A stretch of 64,000 bases of DNA from Pelobacter propionicus DSM 2379 (GTDB lineage: Bacteria; Desulfobacterota; Desulfuromonadia; Geobacterales; Pseudopelobacteraceae), in NCBI RefSeq assembly GCF_000015045.1, contig NC_008609.1:620001-684000 (forward strand), in the 5' to 3' direction. A program made the translations under genes and the position numbers. This document shows positions 55,931 to 64,000 of the stretch, piece by piece (the first letter of the stretch is position 1; every line of letters begins with the position of its first letter). A model generated the notes under the pieces. The model made no database searches. It was given only the letters and a program-made list of their open reading frames with translations, and was not told the origin of the DNA.

Positions 55931-57527
55931 CAACGGTCTTCTAATCCTCGCCCTGTTCTGCCTGCCGCTGGTGGGCGCCCTGGCCGTACCGTTTCTGCCC
56001 GCAAGCGAAAACGGTAAAATCGCCCGCATGTGGGGCATGCTCTGCATGCTGGCTGTGCTGGTCATGGCAGGCGGCATCTTCGCCGGCTTCGGCACCCCCT
56101 GCCTGCCCGCCTCCCTGCTTGACCTGAACATCCCCTGGGTGGGGAGCCTTGGCATCAACTTCCACCTGGCCGTGGATGGCCTGAACATCTACCTGCTGCT
56201 TCTCACCGGACTGCTCTTCCCGGTGGTGCTGGGCTGCTGCTGGAAACGGCCGGAGACCCAGAACAACCTGTTTGTCGCCATGGCGCTCTTCCTGGAGGCG
56301 ACCCTTCTCGGCACCTTCCTGGCCCAGAACCTGATGCTCTTCTTCGTCTTCTGGGAAGTGGTCCTGATCCCCATGTTCATCATCGTCCTTGCCTTTGGCG
56401 GTGAGAACAAGCGCTCCGCCGCCTTCACCTTCTTCATGTACACCATGGCAGGCAGTATCCTCTTTCTGGCCGCCGTCATCATGATGGGCATGGAGAGCCT
56501 GAACCAGACAGGTGCCTGGAACTTCGAATTCGCACATCTCATGGCCCTGAAACTTGACTGGAACACGCAGCTGTTCGTCTTCATCGCCGTCATGCTGGCC
56601 TGCGCCATCAAGTGCCCGCTGTTCCCGTTCCACTCCTGGCTGCCCTTGGCCTATTACGAAGCTCCTCCGGCAGGCACCGCCCTCATGGCCGGCGCCCTGT
56701 CCAAGATGGGCGCCTTCGGCATCATCAAACTGGCCTTACCCTTGTGCCCCGACGTTGCCCGGGCCTTCGGACCCACGGTCATGCTCTTTGCCGTGATCAG
56801 CATCCTCTACGGCGCCATCATCGCCCTGAAACAGACCGACTTCAAGAAGCTGGTCGCCTTCTCGTCCCTGTCCCACATGGGCTACATCGTCCTGGGCATC
56901 TTCAGCTTCCACCAGGCCGCCATCCACGGTGCCCTGTTCCAGATCTTGAGCCACGGCGTCGCCGTTGCCGGCCTGTTCCTGCTCCTGGGACTTCTGGAAC
57001 TGCGCCTGGGCAGGGAGTACCTGAACCTGACCGCCCTTTCCACCCATGCGCCAAGGCTTGCGGTCATGCTCATGCTCTTCATCCTGGCCTCCGTCGCGCT
57101 GCCCTTGACCAGCGGCTTCACCTCCGAATTCCTGATCCTGTTCGGCGCCTTCCAGCAGGGCATCGCCGCCTTCCAGGCCAACGCCGGAGCCACCATGCTC
57201 ACCAGCGTGCTTCTGGCCTCCACCGGCATGGTGCTTGGCGCAACCTACATGCTGCGCTTCGGCCGGGCCATCCTCTACGGTCAGACCAAAGAGGGGGTAG
57301 GGGTCAAGGACATGAGCCTCATGGAAGGGATCGGCTTCATCCCGCTGCTTGTCATGATCATCTGGATCGGCGTCAACCCCATGCCGATCATGAACAAGGT
57401 AACCACCGCGGTAAGCGCGCTTGGCACCCAGCCGGCAAACGCCCAGATCCAACCGGCGGCGGCACAACCGGCGGCGTCACCCGCGGCGCCCACACCATCT
57501 GTCAAGGGAGGCGCCAATGGCCACTGA
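55923..57527 (+). CDS. nuoM: Complex I subunit M (NuoM)
   Basis: A 534-residue antiporter-like subunit. FFVFWEVVLIPMFIIVL, KCPLFPFHSWLPLAYYEAPPAGTALMAGALSKMGAFG and DFKKLVAFSSLSHMGYI are the conserved segments. The last 35 residues form an Ala/Pro-rich tail after the final helix, which is unusual for NuoM and looks unstructured. It overlaps nuoN by 11 bases. Confidence 0.95.
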   Translation: MPSNGLLILALFCLPLVGALAVPFLPASENGKIARMWGMLCMLAVLVMAGGIFAGFGTPCLPASLLDLNIPWVGSLGINFHLAVDGLNIYLLLLTGLLFPVVLGCCWKRPETQNNLFVAMALFLEATLLGTFLAQNLMLFFVFWEVVLIPMFIIVLAFGGENKRSAAFTFFMYTMAGSILFLAAVIMMGMESLNQTGAWNFEFAHLMALKLDWNTQLFVFIAVMLACAIKCPLFPFHSWLPLAYYEAPPAGTALMAGALSKMGAFGIIKLALPLCPDVARAFGPTVMLFAVISILYGAIIALKQTDFKKLVAFSSLSHMGYIVLGIFSFHQAAIHGALFQILSHGVAVAGLFLLLGLLELRLGREYLNLTALSTHAPRLAVMLMLFILASVALPLTSGFTSEFLILFGAFQQGIAAFQANAGATMLTSVLLASTGMVLGATYMLRFGRAILYGQTKEGVGVKDMSLMEGIGFIPLLVMIIWIGVNPMPIMNKVTTAVSALGTQPANAQIQPAAAQPAASPAAPTPSVKGGANGH

Positions 57528-58908
57528 TCTTCTGTACGGCCTTCTGCCGGAACACATCCTCTTGGGCCTGATCCTGGTCCTCATGCTGCTGGAGATACTC
57601 AGCGTTGACAAGCGTGCCGGCAGCGCCCTGTTCATCGCCTCGCTCCTGGCCGGCGCCGGCGTCCTGGTCATGCAGCTTCAAACCGGGTACACTGCCGACA
57701 TCGTCATGAATGAGATCCGCATCGACCGCTTCTCCGAGATCGGCCGCCTGATCATCGTAAGCTGCGGCGCCATCCTGGGGGTCTACTCCCTCTCCAGCGA
57801 AGCGGGGCACAAATACTGGATCCTCATCGCCTCATCGCTTCTGGGCGCCATGATCATCCTGGACAGCGCCGGCTTCATCTCGCTCTTCATGGGCATCGAG
57901 ATCCTCTCGCTCCCCGGCTTCGCCCTGATGGTCCTGAACAACGGTAAATCAACCGCCTCCGAAGGCTCCATCAAGTATCTCCTGCTCTCCTCCGTGGCCA
58001 CGGCACTGGTCCTGTTCGGACTCTCCTTGGTGTACGGCTCTACCGGCAACCTGAACATCAGTTCCTTCACCGCAGCCGTCGCCACCGGCGGCGTGCAGAA
58101 CCTGGCCGCCAGCGTCATGATCCTCTCTGGCTTCTTCCTGAAAGCCTCCGTGTTCCCCTTCCACGGCTGGGCACCCGACGCCTACTCCAGCGCCCGTCTG
58201 CCGGTAACGGCTTTCCTGGCCTCCATCGTCAAGGCCGCCGTGGTGCTGGGCCTGGTGCGCATCCTGGGCAACGCCGTACTCAACCCGGAAGCGGTCACCG
58301 TGATTGCGCTCCTCTCCATGCTCTCCATGTTCTACGGCAACATCACCGCCATCCACCAGACCGCCTTCAAGAAGATGCTGGCCTACTCCTCCATCTCCCA
58401 CGCCGGCTACATGATGTTCGCCCTGGTTGACAACACCGGAGCCAGAACCGAGGCGCTTCTGTACTACGTGGCCGTCTACGCCGTCACCACCATCACCGCC
58501 TGCGCCTGCTTCAGCATCTTGAGCGGCGAGGACGACAACCTGGACAACCTGAACGGCATCTTCAGGAAGAAGCCGGTGGCCGCCATCCTGCTTTCCCTGT
58601 GCGTACTCTCCCTGGCCGGCATCCCGCCGCTGCCAGGCTTCCTGGCCAAGTTCTTCGTCTTCAAGACCGTCATCGCCTCCGGTCACCTGACCGTCGCCGT
58701 CCTGGCCTTCGTTGCCAGCTACATCGGCACCTTCTTCTACCTGGGCGTGGTGCTGCGGATGTTCCGCTCCGACGCCGAAACCGTGGAGCAGCCAGCCAAC
58801 GCCACCTGCCTCTGCTGGACCTGGGGCGGAGCGCTCCTGGGTACCCTGGCCCTGGCACTGTTCATGCTGCTCCCCAATATCTTCCACTGGGTGATGACGG
58901 GAATCTAG
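57517..58908 (+). CDS. nuoN: Complex I subunit N (NuoN)
   Basis: A 463-residue antiporter-like subunit. FMGIEILSLPGFALMVLNN, LKASVFPFHGWAPDAYSSARLPVTAFLASIVKAAV and QTAFKKMLAYSSISHAGYM carry the conserved Glu and Lys residues. ATG 57517 follows AAGGGAGG; the open frame upstream is a shadow of nuoM. It ends the 14-gene nuo operon. Confidence 0.95.
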   Translation: MATDLLYGLLPEHILLGLILVLMLLEILSVDKRAGSALFIASLLAGAGVLVMQLQTGYTADIVMNEIRIDRFSEIGRLIIVSCGAILGVYSLSSEAGHKYWILIASSLLGAMIILDSAGFISLFMGIEILSLPGFALMVLNNGKSTASEGSIKYLLLSSVATALVLFGLSLVYGSTGNLNISSFTAAVATGGVQNLAASVMILSGFFLKASVFPFHGWAPDAYSSARLPVTAFLASIVKAAVVLGLVRILGNAVLNPEAVTVIALLSMLSMFYGNITAIHQTAFKKMLAYSSISHAGYMMFALVDNTGARTEALLYYVAVYAVTTITACACFSILSGEDDNLDNLNGIFRKKPVAAILLSLCVLSLAGIPPLPGFLAKFFVFKTVIASGHLTVAVLAFVASYIGTFFYLGVVLRMFRSDAETVEQPANATCLCWTWGGALLGTLALALFMLLPNIFHWVMTGI

Positions 58909-58930
58909 ACACAGGTACATACCACCCTTC

Positions 58931-58974
58931 AAGGGCGCGTTGCCGACGGTTAAACCGTACGGTAACGCGCCTTT
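58931..58974 (+). terminator. Hairpin after nuoN
   Basis: AAGGGCGCGTTGCCG (58931-58945) pairs fully with CGGTAACGCGCCTTT (58960-58974), counting two G-U pairs, and the inner part extends through ACGG / CCGT. The T-run is short. It is the likely end of the nuo transcript. Confidence 0.7.
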
Positions 58975-59131
58975 GATGTTTGGGGGGGAGGATAAAGCAG
59001 CATCCTGCTGTGGTGAGAAGACGGTTCCGGCGTGGTTGCATAATGGAAAATCAACGTTACAGTTGTGAATGAGTTTTTCCTAACTGCAAAGGAATGAGTA
59101 CGCCAAATACTGCTACGGAGGCATGAATGCT

Positions 59132-61870
59132 ATGACGAGAAAATGGGTGTACCTGTTCGATGAACTGGACCAGGCATCGAGCTACGTCGGTGGAAAATGG
59201 GATAATGTGCGGGGGTTGTTGGGGGGCAAGGGCGCAAACCTGGCGGAAATGACCAGGATCGGCCTGCCGGTGCCTCCCGGATTTACCGTCACGACCGAGG
59301 CTTGTAACGCCTATCTGGACGCTGGAATGGCTTTCCCCGAAGATATGTGGCAGCAGGAACTCGCCGCACTGGCCGAGGTGGAGAAGAAGACCGGCAAGAA
59401 ATTCGGCGATCCGGGCAACCCCCTGCTTGTATCCTGCCGCTCAGGGGCCAAGTTCTCCATGCCGGGCATGATGGATACGGTTCTCAACATCGGGCTGAAC
59501 GAGGAGACAGTCCAGAGCATGATCAAAAGCACGGGGGATGCGCGCTTTGTCTATGATTCCTACCGCCGGCTGATACAGATGTTCGGATCCGTGGTAATGG
59601 GTGTTCCCGATGAACCGTTCGAGGAGGTCATTACCGAAGTACGTAAAAAACGCCGGGTAAAGAGCGACGCCGAACTGACCGCCGAAGATTGGATGAGCAT
59701 TGGCGAACGCTTCAGGGATATTTTCCGCCGCTACAACCGCATAGATTTTCCGACCGATCCGCTGGAACAGCTGCGGTTGGCCACCGAGGCGGTATTCAAA
59801 TCCTGGAACGGCAAGCGGGCTATCGACTACCGTAACGCTGCAAAAATAGCCCATGACCTTGGCACGGCGGTGAACATCCAGACCATGGTCTTTGGCAATA
59901 TGGGAAACGACAGCGCCACCGGTGTTGCCATGACACGCAATGCGACCACGGGGGAGAAGAGGATCGAGGGCGACTACCTGATTAACGCCCAGGGAGAGGA
60001 TGTTGTTGCCGGTATCCGTGCCACCGACCCGGTGGAGAAGATGGCCCAGACCATGCCGGCATCCTGGGAACAGTTTGTTGAAATCACCCGTATCCTCGAA
60101 AAGCATTACCGCAACATGCAGGACGTGGAATTCACCGTGGAACGGGGCAAGCTCTGGATGCTGCAGACCCGCGATGGCAAACGCACAGCCCAGGCTTCCG
60201 TCCGCATAGCCGTCGAGATGGTGGACGAGGGGCTTATATCCAGCGAGGAAGCGGTCATGCGCGTGACTCCCGAACAGGTGGACTTCTTCCTGCATCCCCA
60301 GTTCAATCCGCACTCAAAGAAAGCCGCCGGTGCGGAGGGGCGTCTGCTGGCCAGCGGTCTGAACGTGTCTCCCGGAGCCGCCGTGGGCATGGTTGCCTTT
60401 GACGCTGACCTTGCCGAAGCCTGGGCGAAGAAGGAGGGGAAAAAGGTTGTCATGGTCAGGCCCGAAACAAAGCCAGACGACGTGCATGGCATGCTCGCAG
60501 CCGAAGGGATCCTGACCAGTCGCGGCGGACGCACGAGCCATGCGGCCCTCGTCGCACGCCAGTTCGGCAAGCCGGCCGTGGTCGGTGTTGCCGCCCTTGA
60601 GATAGACATGTCCCAGCGCCTGATGATCGTGAAAGAGCAGGTGATCGAGGAAGGGGACTGGATATCCATAGACGGGTCTACCGGTGAGGTGTTCCTGGGT
60701 CGGCTGGATACGATGGTGCCGGATATCTCTGATCCATGGCTGAAGCGCCTGCTCGTCATGGCCGACAGTTTCCGTCGACTGGGCGTCTGGGCCAACGCAG
60801 ACTACCCCGATGACGCCAAGCGCGCGCGGGAGTACGGTGCCGGCGGCATCGGCCTTTGCCGCACCGAGCATATGTTTTTTCAGAGCGAGCGGCTTTCCTT
60901 TGTGCAGAAGATGATCATGACCAACCAGCCGACGGAGCGCCGCGAGGCGCTGGATGCGTTGCTCCCCTTCCAGCGAGAGGATTTCATCGGCCTGTTCCGT
61001 GCCATGCACGGTCTGCCGGTGATTATCCGCCTTATCGATCCTCCTCTGCATGAGTTTCTGCCGAACTACGAGTCGCTGATGACCGGGCTTGCCGACAACA
61101 AGATCCGTCTGCTGCGCGCCGCCAACCTGCACGAGATTGACGAACTGCTGCGCAAGATCGAGGATGACGAACATGTTCTCGGCCGCGTGCAGGACCTTCA
61201 TGAGGCCAACCCCATGCTCGGCCTGCGCGGTGTGCGTCTGGGTATCATGATGCCGGACCTGACCCAGATGCAGGTGCGGGCTATTTTCGAGGCTGCCTGC
61301 CAATGCACGAAAGAGGGGATCGATGTGCATCCCGAGGTGATGATTCCGCTCACCAGCCATGTCAATGAACTGAAGGTGCAGCGCGAGGCGCTGGAGGAGG
61401 TGGCCCGACAGGTGCTTGAGGAGCAGGGTGTCGTCATCGACTACAAGTTCGGCACGATGATTGAGATACCGCGCGCGGCCCTGACCGCCGACGAGATCGC
61501 CGGTCATGCCCAGTTCTTCTCATTCGGTACCAACGACCTGACCCAGACCACCTTTGGCATCAGCCGTGACGATGCAGAGAAAGGGTTTCTTATCGATTAC
61601 ATCCAGTCCGGCATCCTCCCGGATAACCCGTTTGAGACGATCGACCGGAATGGTGTGGCGCAGTTGATGGCAATCGGCGTCGAGCGTGGTAGGAAGACCC
61701 GTCCCGGGCTTGAAGTCGGCATCTGTGGCGAGCATGGGGGCGATCCCAAGTCCATTGCCATCTGTCACGAACTGGGGCTCAATTACGTCAGCTGTTCACC
61801 GTTCCGGGTGCCGATTGCGCGCCTGGCGGCTGCCCAGGCGGCACTTCGTGAGAGGATGACGGATGGCTAG
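59132..61870 (+). CDS. ppdK: Pyruvate phosphate dikinase
   Basis: A 912-residue enzyme interconverting pyruvate, ATP and phosphate with phosphoenolpyruvate, AMP and pyrophosphate. The N-terminal nucleotide domain has GGKGANLAEMTRIGLPVPPGF. The phosphohistidine is in SRGGRTSHAALVARQFGKPAVVG. The PEP domain has GIGLCRTEHMFF and the active-site cysteine in GICGEHGGDPKSI. I prefer ATG 59132, 10 bases after GGAGG; ATG 59123 is only one base from that site. It stands alone between nuoN and a siroheme protein and may serve gluconeogenesis from pyruvate or pyrophosphate-based energy saving. Confidence 0.96.
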   Translation: MTRKWVYLFDELDQASSYVGGKWDNVRGLLGGKGANLAEMTRIGLPVPPGFTVTTEACNAYLDAGMAFPEDMWQQELAALAEVEKKTGKKFGDPGNPLLVSCRSGAKFSMPGMMDTVLNIGLNEETVQSMIKSTGDARFVYDSYRRLIQMFGSVVMGVPDEPFEEVITEVRKKRRVKSDAELTAEDWMSIGERFRDIFRRYNRIDFPTDPLEQLRLATEAVFKSWNGKRAIDYRNAAKIAHDLGTAVNIQTMVFGNMGNDSATGVAMTRNATTGEKRIEGDYLINAQGEDVVAGIRATDPVEKMAQTMPASWEQFVEITRILEKHYRNMQDVEFTVERGKLWMLQTRDGKRTAQASVRIAVEMVDEGLISSEEAVMRVTPEQVDFFLHPQFNPHSKKAAGAEGRLLASGLNVSPGAAVGMVAFDADLAEAWAKKEGKKVVMVRPETKPDDVHGMLAAEGILTSRGGRTSHAALVARQFGKPAVVGVAALEIDMSQRLMIVKEQVIEEGDWISIDGSTGEVFLGRLDTMVPDISDPWLKRLLVMADSFRRLGVWANADYPDDAKRAREYGAGGIGLCRTEHMFFQSERLSFVQKMIMTNQPTERREALDALLPFQREDFIGLFRAMHGLPVIIRLIDPPLHEFLPNYESLMTGLADNKIRLLRAANLHEIDELLRKIEDDEHVLGRVQDLHEANPMLGLRGVRLGIMMPDLTQMQVRAIFEAACQCTKEGIDVHPEVMIPLTSHVNELKVQREALEEVARQVLEEQGVVIDYKFGTMIEIPRAALTADEIAGHAQFFSFGTNDLTQTTFGISRDDAEKGFLIDYIQSGILPDNPFETIDRNGVAQLMAIGVERGRKTRPGLEVGICGEHGGDPKSIAICHELGLNYVSCSPFRVPIARLAAAQAALRERMTDG

Positions 61871-62062
61871 GTGTTGAAGCCGTCAATTACCCGGTTCTGG
61901 CTTACATCTGCCTGCTGTTGGCGCTACAGGGACTATGGGGGGAACCTGGCTGGGATTCTCTGCCTGCAACTGTGCCGCGTGTTGTGATTCTTCTCATGGC
62001 TCAAGCGATGTGCTACTCTGCCTGCCAATGAAGCATGACTACATGGACCACAGGGAGGGATC

Positions 62063-62722
62063 GTGAAAAAGGATATTCTTGAAAAAGGCGCCATTCTGCA
62101 GCGGGACCGTGAAACCTATGCCATTGCTCCCCACATCCCGGGGGGGCTCACCGACAGCGCCACACTGCGCAAGATCTGCGCTGTGGCCGACAGGTATGGC
62201 CTGCAGCTGAAGCTTACCTCGGCCCAGCGCATCATGCTGATCGGCATCAGGGAGGATGACCTGGACAGGGTCTGGAGCGAACTGGCGGAGAAGCCTGGCG
62301 CTGCCATCGGCCTCTGCGTGCGCAGCGTCAAGATCTGCCCCGGAACGACCTACTGCAAGAGAGGGGTGCAGGATTCCATCTCGCTGGGGCTCAAGATTGA
62401 TGACAAGTACCACGCCATGGTCCTGCCCAACAAGATGAAGATGGGGGTCTCCGGATGCATGGTTTCCTGCGCCGAATCGGCATTGAAGGATATCGGCATC
62501 GTTGCCACGGCAAAGGGATGGAGGATTCTGGTGGGGGGTAACGCCGGTGCGCGCCCCCGCCTGGCTGATCTTCTCACCGATGTGGAGGCCGACGAGGAGC
62601 GGGTGTTGGAGGTCGTCGACAGGATCGTCAGTTGGTACCGCGGTTGCGGACGCGAGGTGCGTCTCGGTCGCCTGGTGGAGGAGATGGGTATCGACGCCTT
62701 CCGCCAGCAGATCCTGGGTTGA
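62063..62722 (+). CDS. Small siroheme/4Fe-4S sulfite/nitrite reductase-like protein
   Basis: A 219-residue protein. It has the two-part motif for a siroheme-4Fe-4S centre: ICPGTTYCKRG (C-x5-C) and GVSGCMVSCAESALKDIG (C-x3-C). The N-terminal ferredoxin-like part (LRKICAVADRYGLQLKLTSAQRIMLIGI) is the sulfite/nitrite reductase half-domain. The size matches the low-molecular-weight assimilatory-type sulfite reductase of Desulfovibrio vulgaris (about 218 residues). It starts at GTG 62063 with GGGAGGG close by. The natural substrate is uncertain. Confidence 0.83.
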   Translation: MKKDILEKGAILQRDRETYAIAPHIPGGLTDSATLRKICAVADRYGLQLKLTSAQRIMLIGIREDDLDRVWSELAEKPGAAIGLCVRSVKICPGTTYCKRGVQDSISLGLKIDDKYHAMVLPNKMKMGVSGCMVSCAESALKDIGIVATAKGWRILVGGNAGARPRLADLLTDVEADEERVLEVVDRIVSWYRGCGREVRLGRLVEEMGIDAFRQQILG

Positions 62723-62736
62723 ATTCACTCTGGACC

Positions 62737-62774
62737 GGGGCGCTGTTCAGGGACAGACGTCCGAACAGTGCCCC
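62737..62774. terminator. Hairpin between the siroheme protein and semiSWEET genes
   Basis: GGGGCGCTGTTC (62737-62748) pairs with GAACAGTGCCCC (62763-62774), with one G-U. It lies just after the siroheme gene, between convergent genes. There is no T-run. Confidence 0.5.
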
Positions 62775-62904
62775 AACCGCTTTGTTATATCTCAACAAGA
62801 TTATCAGTGCCGCACAACGGAATCAGTACTCTTTCGACGGGTCACCGCCGTCAAAACCGCCCCCGCCACCGCAGAATCCGTTCCTTTGTGGTACCTCCGC
62901 CCGG

Positions 62905-63177
62905 TCATGGCGAGATGCCGTCGTTGTGGTCATAGTACAGCTTCAGGACGCATAGGCCGCAGTTGCAAGCCAGCGGGATGATGTTGGCCAGGATCAGCGG
63001 CAAATCGTGGATAAGCATGCCGTAAACCATCCAGAGCGCAACGCCCACAGACAGCAGCAGTGGCTGCCAGATGGAGATGTCCCTGGTATGGCGGGTTCGC
63101 AGGGTCTTGATCACCTGGGGAAGGGCGGCAATGCTGGTGAGGGTGCCTGCCACAAGACCGACGTTGGTTGGGTTCAC
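62905..63177 (-). CDS. SemiSWEET-type PQ-loop sugar transporter
   Basis: A 90-residue membrane protein with three helices, half of a eukaryotic SWEET; it acts as a dimer. The PQ motif is in GTLTSIAALPQVIKTLRTRHTRDISIWQPLLLSVGVALWMVYG. It overlaps the end of the upstream methyltransferase gene by 4 bases on the minus strand, so the two are co-translated, although no functional link is evident. Confidence 0.87.
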   Translation of the reverse strand: MNPTNVGLVAGTLTSIAALPQVIKTLRTRHTRDISIWQPLLLSVGVALWMVYGMLIHDLPLILANIIPLACNCGLCVLKLYYDHNDGISP

Positions 63178-63929
63178 AGGCGCTTCCTGCCGTCGAAGCC
63201 GGAGCAGGCCCAGTCCACCTGGGAGAACATGCCTCGCAGGATGGCCAGTTCGCGGTTATCCAGTTCGGAACGAAAGAGAATCCTGCGCAGGGAACGCATG
63301 ATGTGGCCGGGGTTCTGTTCGTTGAGAAAGCCGATGCGCTGCAAGCTGGTATCCATCTGGCTGAAGAGCGTCTCCATTTCGGCCGAGGTGGCCGGTATTT
63401 CCGTTCTGCCCCCACCGGGAGAGTCACTGGCCTTGCCCAACTCATAGCAGAACAGTAGGACCGCCTGGGACAGGTTGAGGGAGCCATACTCGCTGGAGGT
63501 GGGGATGGTCGCGTGCCAGCGGCAGAGGGATAGTTCATCGGTGGTCAGGCCGCTGTCCTCGCGGCCGAAGACGAGAGCTCCCCTGCAGTCGCCCTGTGCC
63601 CGCGTCCTGAGTAGGGTGGCCACCTGGGGAGGGGAGAGTATCTCCTGGCGGTACTTGCCGTGGCGGCGGGTGGTTCCCACGGTCAGGGCGCAGTCTGCCA
63701 GGGCGGATGCCAGGTCGTCGTACAACTCCGCCCGCTCCAGCAGATCCTTGGCCGAGACCGCGAACTTGAGTGATTCGGGGTGAAATCGGTCGCACCCTTT
63801 CACCAGGCGCAGGCGGGAGAGCCCCATGTTCTTCATGGCGCGACAGACCATGCCGATGTTGCCGGGTGATTGCGGTTCCACCATGACGATGGAAACACTG
63901 TCCGCGATGCTGTTGTCTGGTTCGTTCAT
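63174..63929 (-). CDS. trmJ: RNA 2'-O-methyltransferase, TrmJ/TrmH group 1 (SPOUT)
   Basis: A 251-residue SPOUT methyltransferase. VMVEPQSPGNIGMVCRAMKNMGLSRLRLV, LVFGREDSGLTTDEL and IPTSSEYGSLNLSQAVLLFCYEL are the three knot motifs. TrmJ methylates position 32 of tRNAs; assignment among group-1 enzymes is by pattern. The start codon at 63929 has only a weak AGAAA site. The remaining 70 bases to the window end show nothing clear. Confidence 0.88.
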   Translation of the reverse strand: MNEPDNSIADSVSIVMVEPQSPGNIGMVCRAMKNMGLSRLRLVKGCDRFHPESLKFAVSAKDLLERAELYDDLASALADCALTVGTTRRHGKYRQEILSPPQVATLLRTRAQGDCRGALVFGREDSGLTTDELSLCRWHATIPTSSEYGSLNLSQAVLLFCYELGKASDSPGGGRTEIPATSAEMETLFSQMDTSLQRIGFLNEQNPGHIMRSLRRILFRSELDNRELAILRGMFSQVDWACSGFDGRKRL

Positions 63930-64000
63930 TTTCTGTACTCATGCTCCGTACGGCCCTGCTTCAGCGAGTTCAGGCGAAGCTGTATTCGGGCAGGTTTCAT

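Noticed and set aside
61852-62031. Open frame after ppdK with a hydrophobic stretch (YPVLAYICLLLALQGLWGE)
   Set aside because: It has no usable start codon after the in-frame stop at 61849-61851 and no ribosome binding site.

Overview
The window is a GC-rich chromosomal segment from an anaerobic deltaproteobacterium. The gene set fits the Geobacter/Pelobacter lineage (Desulfuromonadota): tungsten aldehyde:ferredoxin oxidoreductase, a complete nuoA-N set, a second complex-I-like [NiFe] hydrogenase, ATP synthase, acetate kinase, pyruvate phosphate dikinase, homoaconitase-like LeuCD and LarB/LarC. A Pelobacter propionicus-like organism is my best guess, but this is inference from content, not a database match. 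No insertion sequence, prophage, CRISPR array or rRNA operon was seen, and gene density is high.

Layout. 1-3.0 kb: the 5' part of an aor gene (minus strand) with a good sigma-54 promoter, divergent from a GAF/AAA+ sigma-54 activator. Tandem inverted-repeat sites lie between them. 3.2-4.8 kb: parA-parB. 4.8-5.8 kb: a mostly non-coding stretch with a promoter, a 12-bp perfect inverted repeat, further hairpins, a 47-residue DUF2292 gene and a terminator. 5.85-16.0 kb: a 12-gene operon for a membrane-bound [NiFe] hydrogenase with equivalents of NuoA,B,C,D,H,I,J,K and three NuoL/M/N-type subunits plus its own maturation protease. 16.3-23.3 kb: a complete F1Fo ATP synthase operon (a, c, b', b, delta, alpha, gamma, beta, epsilon), followed by acetate kinase. 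24.9-34.7 kb: a YhcC-type radical SAM protein, a Kup potassium transporter behind a c-di-AMP (ydaO-type) riboswitch, a DUF4911 / ACT / UPF0210 group, a B12-binding radical SAM protein, a CapA-like protein, serS and tRNA-Ser(UGA).

35-45 kb: a YecA/SEC-C protein, an S4 protein, hemE with two small partners, an aminotransferase preceded by what looks like an alanine-rich leader-peptide attenuator, convergent leuC-leuD, and larB-larC-cinA. 45.6-58.9 kb: the 14-gene nuoA-N operon with separate nuoC and nuoD and a short nuoG. 59-64 kb: ppdK, a small siroheme/4Fe-4S protein, and an overlapping trmJ-like/semiSWEET pair on the minus strand.

The window is strongly biased to energy conservation. AOR and the hydrogenase would meet at ferredoxin, the hydrogenase and complex I pump ions, the ATP synthase uses the gradient, and acetate kinase and PPDK link acetyl-phosphate and pyruvate to ATP. 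Four unrelated long palindromic elements sit in gaps between genes, three of them inside operons. Gaps not listed as features (for example 32063-32327 and 61871-62062) showed no feature I could support.
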